Numbered from the stretch's first letter, positions 9,026 to 18,082 are shown. The stretch is DNA of 64,000 nucleotides from Chitinophagaceae bacterium (GCA_003168265.1 PMSV01000012.1:62001-126000); one strand, 5' to 3'. The notes: generated by a model from the sequence alone, not told the origin. Numbers and translations are program-made.

Positions 9026-9742
9026 ATGCCAGAAAACAAACCAGAAAGCAAACCTAAAAACAACCCTAAAAGCGACCCTAAAAGCAAAACTAATAACAAC
9101 CCTAAAAGCAATTCTAAAAGCAATCCTAAAAGCAATCTTAAAAGCAATCCTGAAAACAAACCAAAAAGCAACCCTAAAAGCAAAACTAAAAGCAAAACTA
9201 AAAGCAAATCCGAAAGCAAACCTATAATATCCCGATCCCGGATCATCGCTGCCGAATATTATCAAAAATATGTTCAGGCCACGAACGAGGCCACAGCCAT
9301 CCAGGCCATTAAAAAAAGCAGCGCCCAGTTAGAAAAGACAATTTCAAAAATCTCACGCAAAAAATCCAGCTATGCCTATGCAGCAGGCAAATGGACCCTT
9401 CACGAATTGCTCCGCCACGTGATTGATACCGAAAGAGTCTTCGCTTACAGGGCGTTGAGTTTCTCGCGGAAAGATCAAACACCCCTCCCCTCCTTCGATC
9501 AGGATCATTGGGCCGAAAATGCCAATGCTGGACAACTAGGTTGGGACGAACTCAAAAAAGAATTCAAGGCTGTTCGCAAATCCACCGAATTCCTATTTGC
9601 TTCATTCAACGAAGAGCAATTGCTCCAGGTTGGCTCTGCCAGTGGCAACCCCATCAATGTTCTCGGACTCGGATTCGTCATTGCCGGCCACAGAGTTCAC
9701 CACCAAAAGATCATCAAGGAAAAATACCTCGCGAAGAAATAA
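9026..9742 (+). CDS. DinB-fold protein with an N-terminal Lys/Ser/Asn/Pro repeat tail
   Basis: A 238-residue protein. Residues ~75-238 form a DinB/YfiT-like four-helix domain, with metal-ligand candidates in LHELLRHVIDTERVF and GHRVHHQKII. DinB-like proteins are often metal-dependent thiol transferases or hydrolases, but this one has no known substrate. Residues 1-70 are a highly basic low-complexity tail made of KSNP, KSKT and KPKSN units, with almost no hydrophobic residue. No internal Met lies between the tail and the domain, so the tail is probably translated. It could bind nucleic acid or polyanions, or be a neutral slippage expansion. The gene ends 13 bases from the convergent MFS gene with no terminator seen. 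Confidence 0.82.
   Translation: MPENKPESKPKNNPKSDPKSKTNNNPKSNSKSNPKSNLKSNPENKPKSNPKSKTKSKTKSKSESKPIISRSRIIAAEYYQKYVQATNEATAIQAIKKSSAQLEKTISKISRKKSSYAYAAGKWTLHELLRHVIDTERVFAYRALSFSRKDQTPLPSFDQDHWAENANAGQLGWDELKKEFKAVRKSTEFLFASFNEEQLLQVGSASGNPINVLGLGFVIAGHRVHHQKIIKEKYLAKK
9030..9220 (+). repeat. Degenerate 12-base coding repeat (KSNP units)
   Basis: About 15 imperfect copies of a CCTAAAAGCAAC-like unit, in phase with the reading frame, encode the basic tail of the DinB-fold protein. The region is extremely A-rich and C-over-G biased on the + strand. Confidence 0.85.
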
Positions 9743-9755
9743 ATATAACAGACCC

Positions 9756-11027
9756 TCAAACCTCTTCTGGCATCAAGGTCATGGAAGGGTCCACGGCCAG
9801 CCAAAGCAGGGCACCGATCAGCAGCACAATTCCCAGCACCCAAAGCGATGCATTGAAATTCTTCGCCGAATCAGCAATCTGCCCGAAGAGTATAACTATC
9901 AAAAAAGCAGCCATTTGCCCGCAAAAATTCATAACACCGGAAAGGGTCCCGGCCCTGCTCCCGGCAATGTCCACACAGACCGAAAAAGAAGGAATGCCAT
10001 GCATCGCCTGAAGGAAGACCCCGCAGGCGAGAAGGCAGATGATCACCAGGTGATTATCCGTAAGTGTCTGGGTCAAAATGGAAACTCCAAGTAATCCAAG
10101 CACAAACATCCCAAAATAACTCCGGCCCCAGCGAAGGCCCTTTTTCCTGCTCAACGCATCGCTCAAAAAACCACCCAGCAAACTGCCTGCAATCGCCAAT
10201 GAGAACACCAGCGTAAAAGTCAATTGCATATCCTTTTCAGAAAAATGTTTTGCTTCCTGCAAGTAAACCGGCATCCAGGCGATGAAAAAATAATTTGACC
10301 ATTGAGAAGCGGAAAAACAGAGAAAAAGAGAAACCAGGCTCCGGCTTTTAAATAGTTTTCTCCAGGGCATGTGCTGCCCCTTGCTCAACCATCTTCTGTT
10401 CGATTCTATCAAAACGCGCTCATCTATTGAAATTCCCTGCATCTCCGAAGGGTTATTGCGAAACCACCAAACGCAAATCACCACCCATGCCAGGCCAAAT
10501 AGTGCGTTCACAAAAAATGGAAGCCTCCAGCCATAAGACTCAGCCAGCCGCACAACGATCAGCGGTGCTATTGCAGAACCCATATATTGACCTGCAATCC
10601 CAATTGAAAGTCCCTTAGATGTATCCTTCTTCGGAAACCAGCGTGAAACCGCCGCAGCCATATTTGGAACAGATCCAGCCTCCCCTGCCCCAAACAAAAA
10701 ACGAAGGACGATCAGGGAAACCAATCCCACACTCAAACCCGTGAGCGCCGTAAACAAAGACCACCAGAGCACAATGCGGATCAACATCGCCCGCTGCCCG
10801 ATCCTGTCGCCCCAAATTCCCGCAGGAATCTCGAAAAGAGCATAGGACAAGGAAAACGCCCCCAGAGCCCAGCCGAATTGTCCATTGGTCAGATGAAAAT
10901 CTGACTTGATCCTCACCCCAACCAGTGAAATACAAATCCTGTCCATATAAGTAATGATCATCAGCAGGCAGAGAAAAATCGCGACCCGGTATCGATAAGG
11001 GAAATAAAATGAAGGAGCGAAACGCAT
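9756..11027 (-). CDS. MFS transporter, anion:cation symporter (ExuT/glucarate-like) family
   Basis: A 423-residue inner-membrane transporter with about 12 hydrophobic helices. The N-terminal MITYMDRICISLVG stretch, the GxWGDRIGQR loop between helices 2 and 3 (motif A) and FLFGAGEAGSVPNMAAAVSRWF in helices 4-5 are hallmarks of the ACS family, which imports hexuronates, glucarate and other organic anions by proton or sodium symport. The exact substrate is not predictable. The start (ATG at 11027) places the first helix at residues 14-33. It converges on the DinB-fold gene and is divergent from the amidase, with 94 bases between start codons that must hold both promoters. Confidence 0.88.
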   Translation of the reverse strand: MRFAPSFYFPYRYRVAIFLCLLMIITYMDRICISLVGVRIKSDFHLTNGQFGWALGAFSLSYALFEIPAGIWGDRIGQRAMLIRIVLWWSLFTALTGLSVGLVSLIVLRFLFGAGEAGSVPNMAAAVSRWFPKKDTSKGLSIGIAGQYMGSAIAPLIVVRLAESYGWRLPFFVNALFGLAWVVICVWWFRNNPSEMQGISIDERVLIESNRRWLSKGQHMPWRKLFKSRSLVSLFLCFSASQWSNYFFIAWMPVYLQEAKHFSEKDMQLTFTLVFSLAIAGSLLGGFLSDALSRKKGLRWGRSYFGMFVLGLLGVSILTQTLTDNHLVIICLLACGVFLQAMHGIPSFSVCVDIAGSRAGTLSGVMNFCGQMAAFLIVILFGQIADSAKNFNASLWVLGIVLLIGALLWLAVDPSMTLMPEEV

Positions 11028-11121
11028 GCAGTCATTCTGTTAAGTCATCGCGAACTAAACAAATCCGATCCAACCTGTCCAAATTCACCAACAGTGCCTA
11101 AATTTAGGTAAATCTAAAACC

Positions 11122-12714
11122 ATGGACAGGAGAAAGTTCTTACGAAACAGCAGTCTGGCAGGAGCCATCCTCAGCACCAGTATTCCGAGCGGACTGCAAA
11201 ACTTCAAAGACGAATTCGACCTCAATGAAGTTACCATCGATGAACTTCAGCAAAAAATGAAAGAAGGAAAACTGAATGCCGCAGGCATCACCCAAAAATA
11301 CCTGCAGCGAATCAAAACCGTCGATCAGCAAGGTCCTTCTCTCCATGCCGTTATAGAGATCAATCCTGACGCACTCTCCATCGCAGCCAGCCTCGACCGG
11401 GAGCGAAAACAAGGAAAGATCCGCGGACCACTTCATGGCATACCATTCCTCATCAAAGACAATATCAGCACGGCTGACAAAATGATGACCACCGCTGGCT
11501 CACTTGCCCTCCTCGGCAATATCATGCTGGAGGAAGCCTTCATAATCAAAAAACTCAGAGAAGCAGGAGCCGTCATAATGGGAAAGACCAATCTCAGCGA
11601 ATGGGCCAATTTCCGTTCCTCCCGCTCGACAAGCGGTTGGAGCAGCCGCGGAGGACAGACCCGATGCCCATACGTACTAGACCGCAATCCCTCCGGCTCC
11701 AGTTCCGGATCCGGGGCCGCCACTGCAGCCAATCTCTGCGCCATCAGCATCGGAACAGAAACCGATGGATCCATCGTCTCACCATCCTCAGTCAATGGCC
11801 TGGTCGGCATCAAGCCTACAGTTGGCCTCTGGAGCAGGACGGGCATTATTCCGATTTCCGCGACACAGGATACGGCCGGCCCCATTGCCAGGACCGTCCG
11901 CGATGCTGCCATTTTACTCGGCCCGCTTGCAGGACCCGATTCAACTGACCCGGTCACCCTTCATCCCACTACCCAACTCCCGGTCGATTATGCTCAGTTC
12001 CTCGACCCACATGGCATCCAGGGCAAAACCATCGGCATCGAAAGCGCACATCTCAAAGGACATGAAGGAGTCGTAGCCCTTTATAATGCCGCGATAGAAA
12101 TCCTTAAAAAAAGCGGCGCAACAGTTGTGGAAATAGACCTCCTGAAAAAACTGAATGAAATCGGAAGCATCAACCAAAGCGAATTCCTCGTACTCCAATA
12201 TGAATTCAAAGACGGGCTTAACAAATACCTCGCTGGCTCCCAGTCAAAGGTCAGGACCCTTGCCGAAATCATAGCCTTCAATAAGAGTCATGAAGCCGCT
12301 GTGATGCCCTATTTCAAACAGGAAACCCTCATAGATAGCGATGCGAAAGGGGGCCTCCAAAGCGAAGAATACAAGGATACCCTTGCAAAAACCCTTCTTT
12401 CCCGCACGATCATAGAGAATCTCATGCTTGAGCACCATCTCGATGCCATCTCGGGAGTTACCAACGGACCCGCATGTTGCATCGACCTTGTAGCCGGAGA
12501 CTACGATACCGGCTTCAGCTTTTCCACCCCTGCAGCCATCGCAGGATTCCCACATATCACTGTCCCCATGGGACAGATAAATGAACTTCCCATCGGTCTC
12601 TCCTTCATGGGCAGGCCCTATACCGAACCGCAGTTGCTGTCCATCGCATACGCTTATGAACAGGCTACTCATTTACGCAGGCCCCCTGCGTTCATGCAAA
12701 GAATTCCCACATAA
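11122..12714 (+). CDS. Tat-exported amidase-signature family amidase
   Basis: A 530-residue amidase-signature enzyme hydrolysing carboxamide or peptide-like amide bonds. The N-terminus MDRRKFLRNSSLAGAIL is a twin-arginine signal, so it folds in the cytoplasm and is exported. The Ser-cisSer-Lys triad is intact: K112 in FLIKDNI, S193 in the SGSSSGSG glycine-serine loop and S217 in GTETDGSIVSP. The domain spans the whole mature chain, with no GatB/GatC neighbours, so it is not the Asp-tRNA amidotransferase GatA. The closest known group is the 'amidase' of unknown substrate often sited near transporters. The divergent MFS transporter may be a functional partner, but this is only proximity. A hairpin begins inside the stop codon region. 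Confidence 0.92.
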   Translation: MDRRKFLRNSSLAGAILSTSIPSGLQNFKDEFDLNEVTIDELQQKMKEGKLNAAGITQKYLQRIKTVDQQGPSLHAVIEINPDALSIAASLDRERKQGKIRGPLHGIPFLIKDNISTADKMMTTAGSLALLGNIMLEEAFIIKKLREAGAVIMGKTNLSEWANFRSSRSTSGWSSRGGQTRCPYVLDRNPSGSSSGSGAATAANLCAISIGTETDGSIVSPSSVNGLVGIKPTVGLWSRTGIIPISATQDTAGPIARTVRDAAILLGPLAGPDSTDPVTLHPTTQLPVDYAQFLDPHGIQGKTIGIESAHLKGHEGVVALYNAAIEILKKSGATVVEIDLLKKLNEIGSINQSEFLVLQYEFKDGLNKYLAGSQSKVRTLAEIIAFNKSHEAAVMPYFKQETLIDSDAKGGLQSEEYKDTLAKTLLSRTIIENLMLEHHLDAISGVTNGPACCIDLVAGDYDTGFSFSTPAAIAGFPHITVPMGQINELPIGLSFMGRPYTEPQLLSIAYAYEQATHLRRPPAFMQRIPT

Positions 12715-12737
12715 TATTCGTAGCAATGGAATATTTT
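12713..12737 (+). terminator. Terminator overlapping the amidase stop codon
   Basis: AATATTC (12713-12719) pairs with GAATATT (12729-12735) and is followed by a run of T reaching about 12741. The first two bases belong to the amidase TAA. Confidence 0.75.
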
Positions 12738-12822
12738 TTTTCAAAAAACTCAATATAGGCAAAGAACACTATGAAATTGTGTATAAACTTAAAAAAACCG
12801 ATAACATCAATCAACCAGTAAA

Positions 12823-14667
12823 ATGACACATATAATTAGTTTGAAGTTGAAATCAACCGCACAATTCCTACTTCTGTTGCTTTTTTTCACGTGTACATCG
12901 AAAGCCCAAAAAAACCCGGATGACCAAGCAGAAAAAGTACACCTTGTTGAGATTAGTCTTTGCCCCCAGGTGCATATTATCGGAGATTCTGTATGGACCA
13001 TTGAAAAGAGGATGAGACACTATGGAGTTCCGGGAGTCAGTATTGCTGTGATCCAACACTATAAAATAATCTGGAGCAAGACTTGGGGCATTATGGACAA
13101 GGAAAGCAGGGAACCTGTCAATACAAATACTCTTTTTCAGGCTGGTTCTATCAGTAAGCCGGTTGCTGCCTATGCTGTTTTGCATGAAGTACAGGAAGGA
13201 AACCTCAACCTCGATGAAGATGTAAACAATTACATGCATAGCTGGAAAATTCCCGGAAATGCATTCACGAATGAAAAAAAGGTTACCCTCAGAGAATTAT
13301 TAAGTCACACGGGAGGAATAACAGTCCATGGGTTTGCTGGTTACCCTGTTGGCGCTCCCGTACCCACTCTACTACAAGTATTGAATGGAGAATCCCCTGC
13401 AAACAGCCCTCCCATTCGGGTAGACGAATTACCAGGAAAAGAATGGCGCTATTCCGGAGGCGGATATGAGATCATGCAACAGATGCTGACAGATAAGCTC
13501 GGTAAATCATTTCCTCAAATCATGCAGGAAAAGGTTCTTGGCCCGCTTGGCATGAACAACAGCACCTATCTTCAACCCCTCCCACAGGAGAAATTGAAAC
13601 TGGCGGCAACCGGATACCTCCCGGCAGGCAATGAAGTCACCGGCAAACGTCATACATATCCTGAAATGGCGGCTGCCGGATTGTGGACCACTGCAGAAGA
13701 TCTTGCAAGATTCGCTATCGAGATACAACTATCTCTCAAAAACCAAAGTAATAAAGTCCTTTCGCAAGAAGCGGTAGCCCAAATGCTTAAGCCTGTAATC
13801 AATGACAATATGGGCCTTGGTCTGTTTTTACAGAACTATGACAATGAGATCTATTTCCAGCATGGTGGATGGGATGAAGGGTTTTCCAGTTCGCTGGTTG
13901 CAGACAAAGAAAAAGGATATGGTGTAGTCGTATTAACCAATGCAAACCAACCTGATTTTATTGATGAACTGATCCGTGCTGTGGCATTGGTGTATAAATG
14001 GGATAATTATTTGCCAACCTATGATTCCCAGCCAACAACCAAGTCCATGTTGGCAAAAGCTATTGGAAGATATAAGAATGGCTCAGATGATATTCTGACC
14101 ATCTACCAGGATAGAAATAAACTATTCTATAAAAGCCTGTATTCAGAACCAATGGAACTATTTGCTATTTCAGACAGCACATTCATCAGAAGAGAACGGA
14201 GGAGCAGGATACAGATCAAAAGGAACCCCAATGACGGCAGTGAAAATCTCGTCTATCTGAAATCTTTGGCAGATACCGGAGCCTTCGAGAACCACCCACG
14301 TCTTGATGTGAATGTCAAAGTGCCCTATGAATGGTTTTTGGAAGGAAACTACGCAAGAGCATTAAAAGAATACCGGCAACTTCTGGAAAAGAATAAGCAG
14401 GATCGGGACGTCTCCGAAGAAGTGCTGATCAATAACGGTTATGGATTGATCAATGACAATAATATTCCCTCTTCGAAAGAAATGTTTAAAATCGTATTGA
14501 GCCTTTATCCCGCCAGTTCCAATGCATACTATGGTTATGGTCAGGCCTACCTGAAAAACAACGAGAAAGGACTGGCCATTACTAATTTCAAAAAGTCGCT
14601 TGAATTAGATCCTAAAAATGTGGATTCACGAAACATGTTGAATGAATTGGAAAAGAAAGTCAACTGA
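12823..14667 (+). CDS. Serine hydrolase (beta-lactamase / class C PBP fold) with C-terminal TPR repeats
   Basis: A 614-residue secreted protein. The signal peptide ends near TSKAQ at residue 29; the Cys at 24 could alternatively be lipidated. The class C beta-lactamase fold shows S109-x-x-K112 (SISK), Y210-S-G and H347-G-G, so the active site is complete. These proteins are usually D-amino-acid peptidases or esterases rather than true beta-lactamases. After a beta-rich middle domain (about 400-490), residues ~500-610 form tetratricopeptide repeats (NAYYGYGQAYLKNNEKG, SLELDPKNVDSRNML), probably for protein contact. The operon is monocistronic between two gaps. DNA here is slightly more AT-rich than in the amidase gene. 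Confidence 0.9.
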   Translation: MTHIISLKLKSTAQFLLLLLFFTCTSKAQKNPDDQAEKVHLVEISLCPQVHIIGDSVWTIEKRMRHYGVPGVSIAVIQHYKIIWSKTWGIMDKESREPVNTNTLFQAGSISKPVAAYAVLHEVQEGNLNLDEDVNNYMHSWKIPGNAFTNEKKVTLRELLSHTGGITVHGFAGYPVGAPVPTLLQVLNGESPANSPPIRVDELPGKEWRYSGGGYEIMQQMLTDKLGKSFPQIMQEKVLGPLGMNNSTYLQPLPQEKLKLAATGYLPAGNEVTGKRHTYPEMAAAGLWTTAEDLARFAIEIQLSLKNQSNKVLSQEAVAQMLKPVINDNMGLGLFLQNYDNEIYFQHGGWDEGFSSSLVADKEKGYGVVVLTNANQPDFIDELIRAVALVYKWDNYLPTYDSQPTTKSMLAKAIGRYKNGSDDILTIYQDRNKLFYKSLYSEPMELFAISDSTFIRRERRSRIQIKRNPNDGSENLVYLKSLADTGAFENHPRLDVNVKVPYEWFLEGNYARALKEYRQLLEKNKQDRDVSEEVLINNGYGLINDNNIPSSKEMFKIVLSLYPASSNAYYGYGQAYLKNNEKGLAITNFKKSLELDPKNVDSRNMLNELEKKVN

Positions 14668-14914
14668 AAATTAAATTGGCGCTCTGTTTTAGCCGAGATT
14701 ATTAGTAAAAGGAAACTTCTTGAACCTTTTTTAAATTTGAATAGTCATCCGTAATTTGATAAATATCAAACCCGGAGTTTAAAAGATTGAAAATGGCAAC
14801 ATAGCGTTGGGAATGGATTGTGATATGATTTTTCCCGTCTGCGATTTACATAAGGGAAATATTACTTATTAATTGCAATTTATTTAATCCATCAATAATC
14901 AATCCCCCAATCCC

Positions 14915-14922
14915 CATCTTTG
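14915..14922 (+). promoter_or_regulatory. -7 element giving an almost leaderless aquaporin message
   Basis: CATCTTTG (7/8 match to TAnnTTTG) followed by CACC lies directly before the aquaporin ATG at 14927. Transcription would start at or within a few bases of the ATG. The 259 bases between the previous stop and this ATG hold no other clear signal. Confidence 0.35.
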
Positions 14923-14926
14923 CACC

Positions 14927-15700
14927 ATGAGAGCCATAGAAATCAGGGCACAAGGCAAATCCAAAGGACTTAAAAGAATCCAGGCTTCTTTTCGTAAAAA
15001 CAAGATCCACTATTTCCAGGAGGCCCTTGGACTGGGCATCTTCATGATCTCCGCCTGCCTGTTTTATGCGCTTCTTTACAGCCCTGACTCACCATTCAAC
15101 CAAAAAATACCCGACATGCAAACAAAAAATCTTATCATGTCTTTTTGCATGGGCTCTACTGCCTTCTTCATCTTCTATTCCCCATTCACCGCTCCTTCAG
15201 GCTCACATATCAATCCTGCCGTAACCCTAAGCTTTCTGAGGCTTGGCAAAATGGACCCCTGGGACAGCCTTTTTTATATAATCTTTCAGATCCTAGGAGG
15301 CCTCATTGCCGTCATTCTAATGGCTCAAATTCTCGGTCCTATGTTAACAGCCGCGCCAGTCCATTACGCAGTCACTATACCTGGCAAATACGGAAAAGCC
15401 GCTGCTGCAGCAACCGAATTCCTGACTGCCTTGCTCATGATGAGCCTGGTTCTGTTCAGTTCCGCAAATGAAAAATGGAAAAAATATACCCGGATCCTAT
15501 CAGCCATGCTTGTCGGCAGCTATGTCCTGATCGCAGGACCCATTTCCGGCTTCGGAATGAATCCGGCCCGCACAATCGCCAGCGCCATCCCTGCAAATAT
15601 TTATACAGCGATCTGGATCTACCTCAGCATGCCATTGACGGGCATGCTCAGCGCTGCAGAAATCTACAAAGCAACTCTCAAAAGAGTTCCACGATCCTGA
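14927..15700 (+). CDS. Aquaporin / MIP-family channel
   Basis: A 257-residue inner-membrane channel of the major intrinsic protein family. It has six membrane helices and both pore half-helices: HINPAVT (N96-P97-A98) and MNPARTIAS (N212-P213-A214, with the selectivity-filter Arg at 215). These form the two NPA gates for water or small neutral solutes. The first ~28 residues are unusually basic and lie before helix 1, presumably in the cytoplasm. Whether it passes water only, or glycerol or ammonia too, cannot be read reliably here. Its last 23 bases overlap the 3' end of the convergent Gre-like gene. Confidence 0.9.
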   Translation: MRAIEIRAQGKSKGLKRIQASFRKNKIHYFQEALGLGIFMISACLFYALLYSPDSPFNQKIPDMQTKNLIMSFCMGSTAFFIFYSPFTAPSGSHINPAVTLSFLRLGKMDPWDSLFYIIFQILGGLIAVILMAQILGPMLTAAPVHYAVTIPGKYGKAAAAATEFLTALLMMSLVLFSSANEKWKKYTRILSAMLVGSYVLIAGPISGFGMNPARTIASAIPANIYTAIWIYLSMPLTGMLSAAEIYKATLKRVPRS

Positions 15701-16145
15701 AAACCTTATCGTGGAAATGGAACTCCTCTCCTGCCTTTTTCAATAGAAGCGTCCTCGCAAGCGGAGCATGAGGAGAAAGAAAGACAATCTGTTCCCCCTC
15801 AAAAATATGTTTACCCAACCCTGCTGCAATAAAAAAATTCAAATCCCCGCAACGCACAAAACCTCCCGGTTCCACATCTTTATAGATCCTTCCCGCATCC
15901 ACAGTCTGAAGATCGGCCAACTCCTTCATATTCTCCGCCAACTGCCTCGAATACATATCCTGTTCAAGTTGCCCCATGGCCCTGGCTGTCTCATACTTAT
16001 CGCCCACCGTACTCTTCTCTTCCAGGTTCGTGATCTCGCGCGCATTCTCTACTGAAAGGCGGGCCATCTCCTTTCTTTGCTCTATAAGGGAAGCGCAAAA
16101 ATGCTTAAGCCTAATCTTATATTCGACCTTATCATGATCTTCCAT
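15678..16145 (-). CDS. GreA/GreB-like transcription elongation factor family protein
   Basis: A 155-residue protein. The N-terminal half (to ~85) is rich in Lys, Glu and Arg and fits the Gre antiparallel coiled coil (SVENAREITNLEEKSTVGDKYETARAMGQLEQD). The C-terminal half has the compact beta domain that binds RNA polymerase. The chain resembles the Bacteroidota GreA/GreB-like set often misnamed as 3-oxoacyl-ACP synthase. The tip of the coiled coil lacks the clear paired acidic residues (D-x-x-E) of GreA at the usual place, so transcript cleavage activity is uncertain. It is the last gene of the minus-strand group starting at 17907 and converges onto the aquaporin with overlapping ends. Confidence 0.75.
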   Translation of the reverse strand: MEDHDKVEYKIRLKHFCASLIEQRKEMARLSVENAREITNLEEKSTVGDKYETARAMGQLEQDMYSRQLAENMKELADLQTVDAGRIYKDVEPGGFVRCGDLNFFIAAGLGKHIFEGEQIVFLSPHAPLARTLLLKKAGEEFHFHDKVFRIVELF

Positions 16146-16181
16146 ATCTAAAAAATTAAACTGCTTGAAAGAACGGCAAAC

Positions 16182-16628
16182 TCATTTATCCAGCATTCTG
16201 CGATGGTAATTCAACTGGCCAAGATAATAATTCAGATGCCCATAAAGATGAAGCAGAAAATAACCCGTTGACATTTCCTTTCCAAAAACATCTACCGGAT
16301 ATCGTTGGTTCAGCATCTCTTCAGGCATTTTTGACAATGTCAGGGACACGGCTTCCAAAGTTTCATCCAGGCATTTAAGCAGGGTGACTACCGGAATCCC
16401 CCTGTCGGTAAATTCCCTCTCCCTTTCCCTGGAATAGGGAATATTGCCCAAATGAAACCCAACAAAATGCTTCAGGTTACCGATCACATGAAGACAAAGA
16501 TTCCCTCCGCTGTTAGAAATTCCCGTTTCAGTTTTCCAGAGATTAGGCTCTTTGTTATAGGAACTGATCTCACTGCTCATTTTACGAAGGTCCTTTTCGA
16601 ATAAGGCGGAAAGCTCCTCTATTTTCAT
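16182..16628 (-). CDS. DinB-superfamily protein (DUF1572-like)
   Basis: A 148-residue four-helix-bundle protein of the DinB superfamily. The helix with GGNLCLHVIGNLKHFVGFHLG and the C-terminal LHLYGHLNYYLGQLNYHRRML carry His residues spaced as in DinB metal sites. The full-length match and lack of signal peptide suggest a cytoplasmic protein, possibly a thiol-dependent transferase, but no function is proven for this subgroup. It lies between the DUF1697 and Gre-like genes, 42 and 36 bases away, probably in one transcript. This is a different DinB subgroup from the tailed protein at 9026. Confidence 0.8.
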   Translation of the reverse strand: MKIEELSALFEKDLRKMSSEISSYNKEPNLWKTETGISNSGGNLCLHVIGNLKHFVGFHLGNIPYSREREREFTDRGIPVVTLLKCLDETLEAVSLTLSKMPEEMLNQRYPVDVFGKEMSTGYFLLHLYGHLNYYLGQLNYHRRMLDK

Positions 16629-16670
16629 TTCAGTTATTTGTTAAAAGAAAGGCGAGCAAGAACCGACGCC

Positions 16671-17225
16671 TCAGTCAAGCTCCCCGGCCATCCGCTTCAA
16701 CTCTGCCAGCGTCCTCCAATTCCGGGTGGTAGCCTGAATCTTCAGTTTATTTTCAAAATAATTATTCGTCAATTTGGTGCTTCCATATCCATTCGGGCAG
16801 AAAAGGTAAATATCCTTACCCAAAAAGAAAAATTCATCGGTACCAAAATCGCCGGAAATTTTCTCTTTCTGGGCCGATTCCGGTAATTTCTTCAGAAAAG
16901 TCACATGCAAAAAAGAAGGATCTAGTTTTCTCTCTTTCAAAAAAGGATTGTGTTCCAGGGTAAATTCCAATTCTTCCAGGCTCTTCACGAGGACGGGCAC
17001 CTCAAAACCTGTCGCCTCGTGAATCGCTCCGGAAATCCTATTTTCCAGGGAAGAGGCCGAAGAACGAGCCCCCTGAAAAACAACGTTTCCGCTTTGTATA
17101 TAAGTCCGCACCTTTTTCAGGCCCATCCCTTCATAGATTCCTCTCAGAGCCTCCATATTAATAAGCTTGCTCCCGCTAACATTAATCCCCCTCAATATTG
17201 AAATAAAAGTAGGCAATTCAGGCAT
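16671..17225 (-). CDS. DUF1697 family protein
   Basis: A 184-residue protein that starts MPELPTFISILRGINVSGSK, the standard N-terminus of DUF1697, with VRTYIQSGNVVFQ shortly after. The start at 17225 is chosen over an in-frame start 25 codons upstream because the family begins here. The first 8 bases overlap the end of the SDR gene (17218-17225), giving probable translational coupling. DUF1697 proteins are common in bacteria and are often next to other stress or small-molecule enzymes, but have no established reaction. The conserved core is present and complete. Confidence 0.85.
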   Translation of the reverse strand: MPELPTFISILRGINVSGSKLINMEALRGIYEGMGLKKVRTYIQSGNVVFQGARSSASSLENRISGAIHEATGFEVPVLVKSLEELEFTLEHNPFLKERKLDPSFLHVTFLKKLPESAQKEKISGDFGTDEFFFLGKDIYLFCPNGYGSTKLTNNYFENKLKIQATTRNWRTLAELKRMAGELD

Positions 17226-17907
17226 TATTATAAACCTTATAAATAGGCTCACGCAGGACAATACCCCGATCGCTGCAAATAAATTCCAACACCTCTGCAA
17301 TCTGTTCCGGCCTTACCCAAAGGGCCGGATCCGCATCAGGCATAGCAGACCTGTTACCAGGCGTATCTATCGTACTGGGAACTACCATTGAGGCCACTAC
17401 ATTGGTCAACTTCGAATCCTCATTGATAAAATCAGCCAGCTTAAACAAAAGAGACTTCGAAAGCGCATATGCCACCAGGCCCTTTCCCTGATCCGGATTA
17501 AGTGCCGGCCGGGCTCCGATAAAAACCAGTCTGCCATAACCACGGGATTTCATATGCTTGAGCAAGGGCCTTGTCAAAAAATAAGCTGTATCAAAATTAA
17601 TGCTCAATTGACGGTGTATATCCGTGCCGTCTGTATCCTCCACCGAACCAGCCGCAAATCCACCAGCGATCATCAGAGCTCCTTCAATCGATCCCTTCAA
17701 AGCAATCACGGACCCCACAAAACGGCTAACCGCCGCCTCGTCCAGTAAATCCAGCGCCGCAAAAGAAAATACCGGGAAAGCCTTCGCAAATCCCAGCTTA
17801 TCGTCATGCTGATCCAGTGCCACTACTCCATATCCCCTCTCCAAAAAAAGTTTCACCACCGCCGCACCCAGATTGCCGTTCGCGCCGCTTATAAGGATGG
17901 TTTTCAT
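17218..17907 (-). CDS. Short-chain dehydrogenase/reductase
   Basis: A 229-residue NAD(P)-dependent oxidoreductase with a Rossmann fold. The nucleotide loop is SGANGNLG (7-14), a variant of TGxxxGIG. The catalytic pair is Y147-x-x-x-K151 in YALSKSLL. The usual catalytic Ser about 13 residues before the Tyr is not evident (the strand reads VFIGARPAL), as in dihydropteridine reductase-like SDRs, so the substrate is probably atypical. It heads the minus-strand group SDR, DUF1697, DinB and Gre-like, and its stop overlaps the DUF1697 start. A cytoplasmic role is expected. Confidence 0.87.
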   Translation of the reverse strand: MKTILISGANGNLGAAVVKLFLERGYGVVALDQHDDKLGFAKAFPVFSFAALDLLDEAAVSRFVGSVIALKGSIEGALMIAGGFAAGSVEDTDGTDIHRQLSINFDTAYFLTRPLLKHMKSRGYGRLVFIGARPALNPDQGKGLVAYALSKSLLFKLADFINEDSKLTNVVASMVVPSTIDTPGNRSAMPDADPALWVRPEQIAEVLEFICSDRGIVLREPIYKVYNNA

Positions 17908-18082
17908 AAAAAAATATCATTTTAGCTCTAAGATAATCCCGAAAATACGATTGCTGTGACCAATCTCCTAAAAATCTCCTCCTGCCTGCCAGCCAATTAA
18001 ACTGTTAACGAACATTTAATAAGCCTCAATTGTCATATAGCTTGCAAAACAAGCCTCAGTTCATGATTAATTTGCAGTTGAA

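Noticed and set aside
9030-9220. CRISPR-like array from the regular 12-base units
   Set aside because: The units are contiguous with no spacers, and in phase with a coding frame.
8977-9265. Leu-Gly and Phe-Ala repeat proteins on the minus strand (membrane-like)
   Set aside because: They are antisense readings of the KSNP coding repeat and the frame of the DinB protein is the real one.
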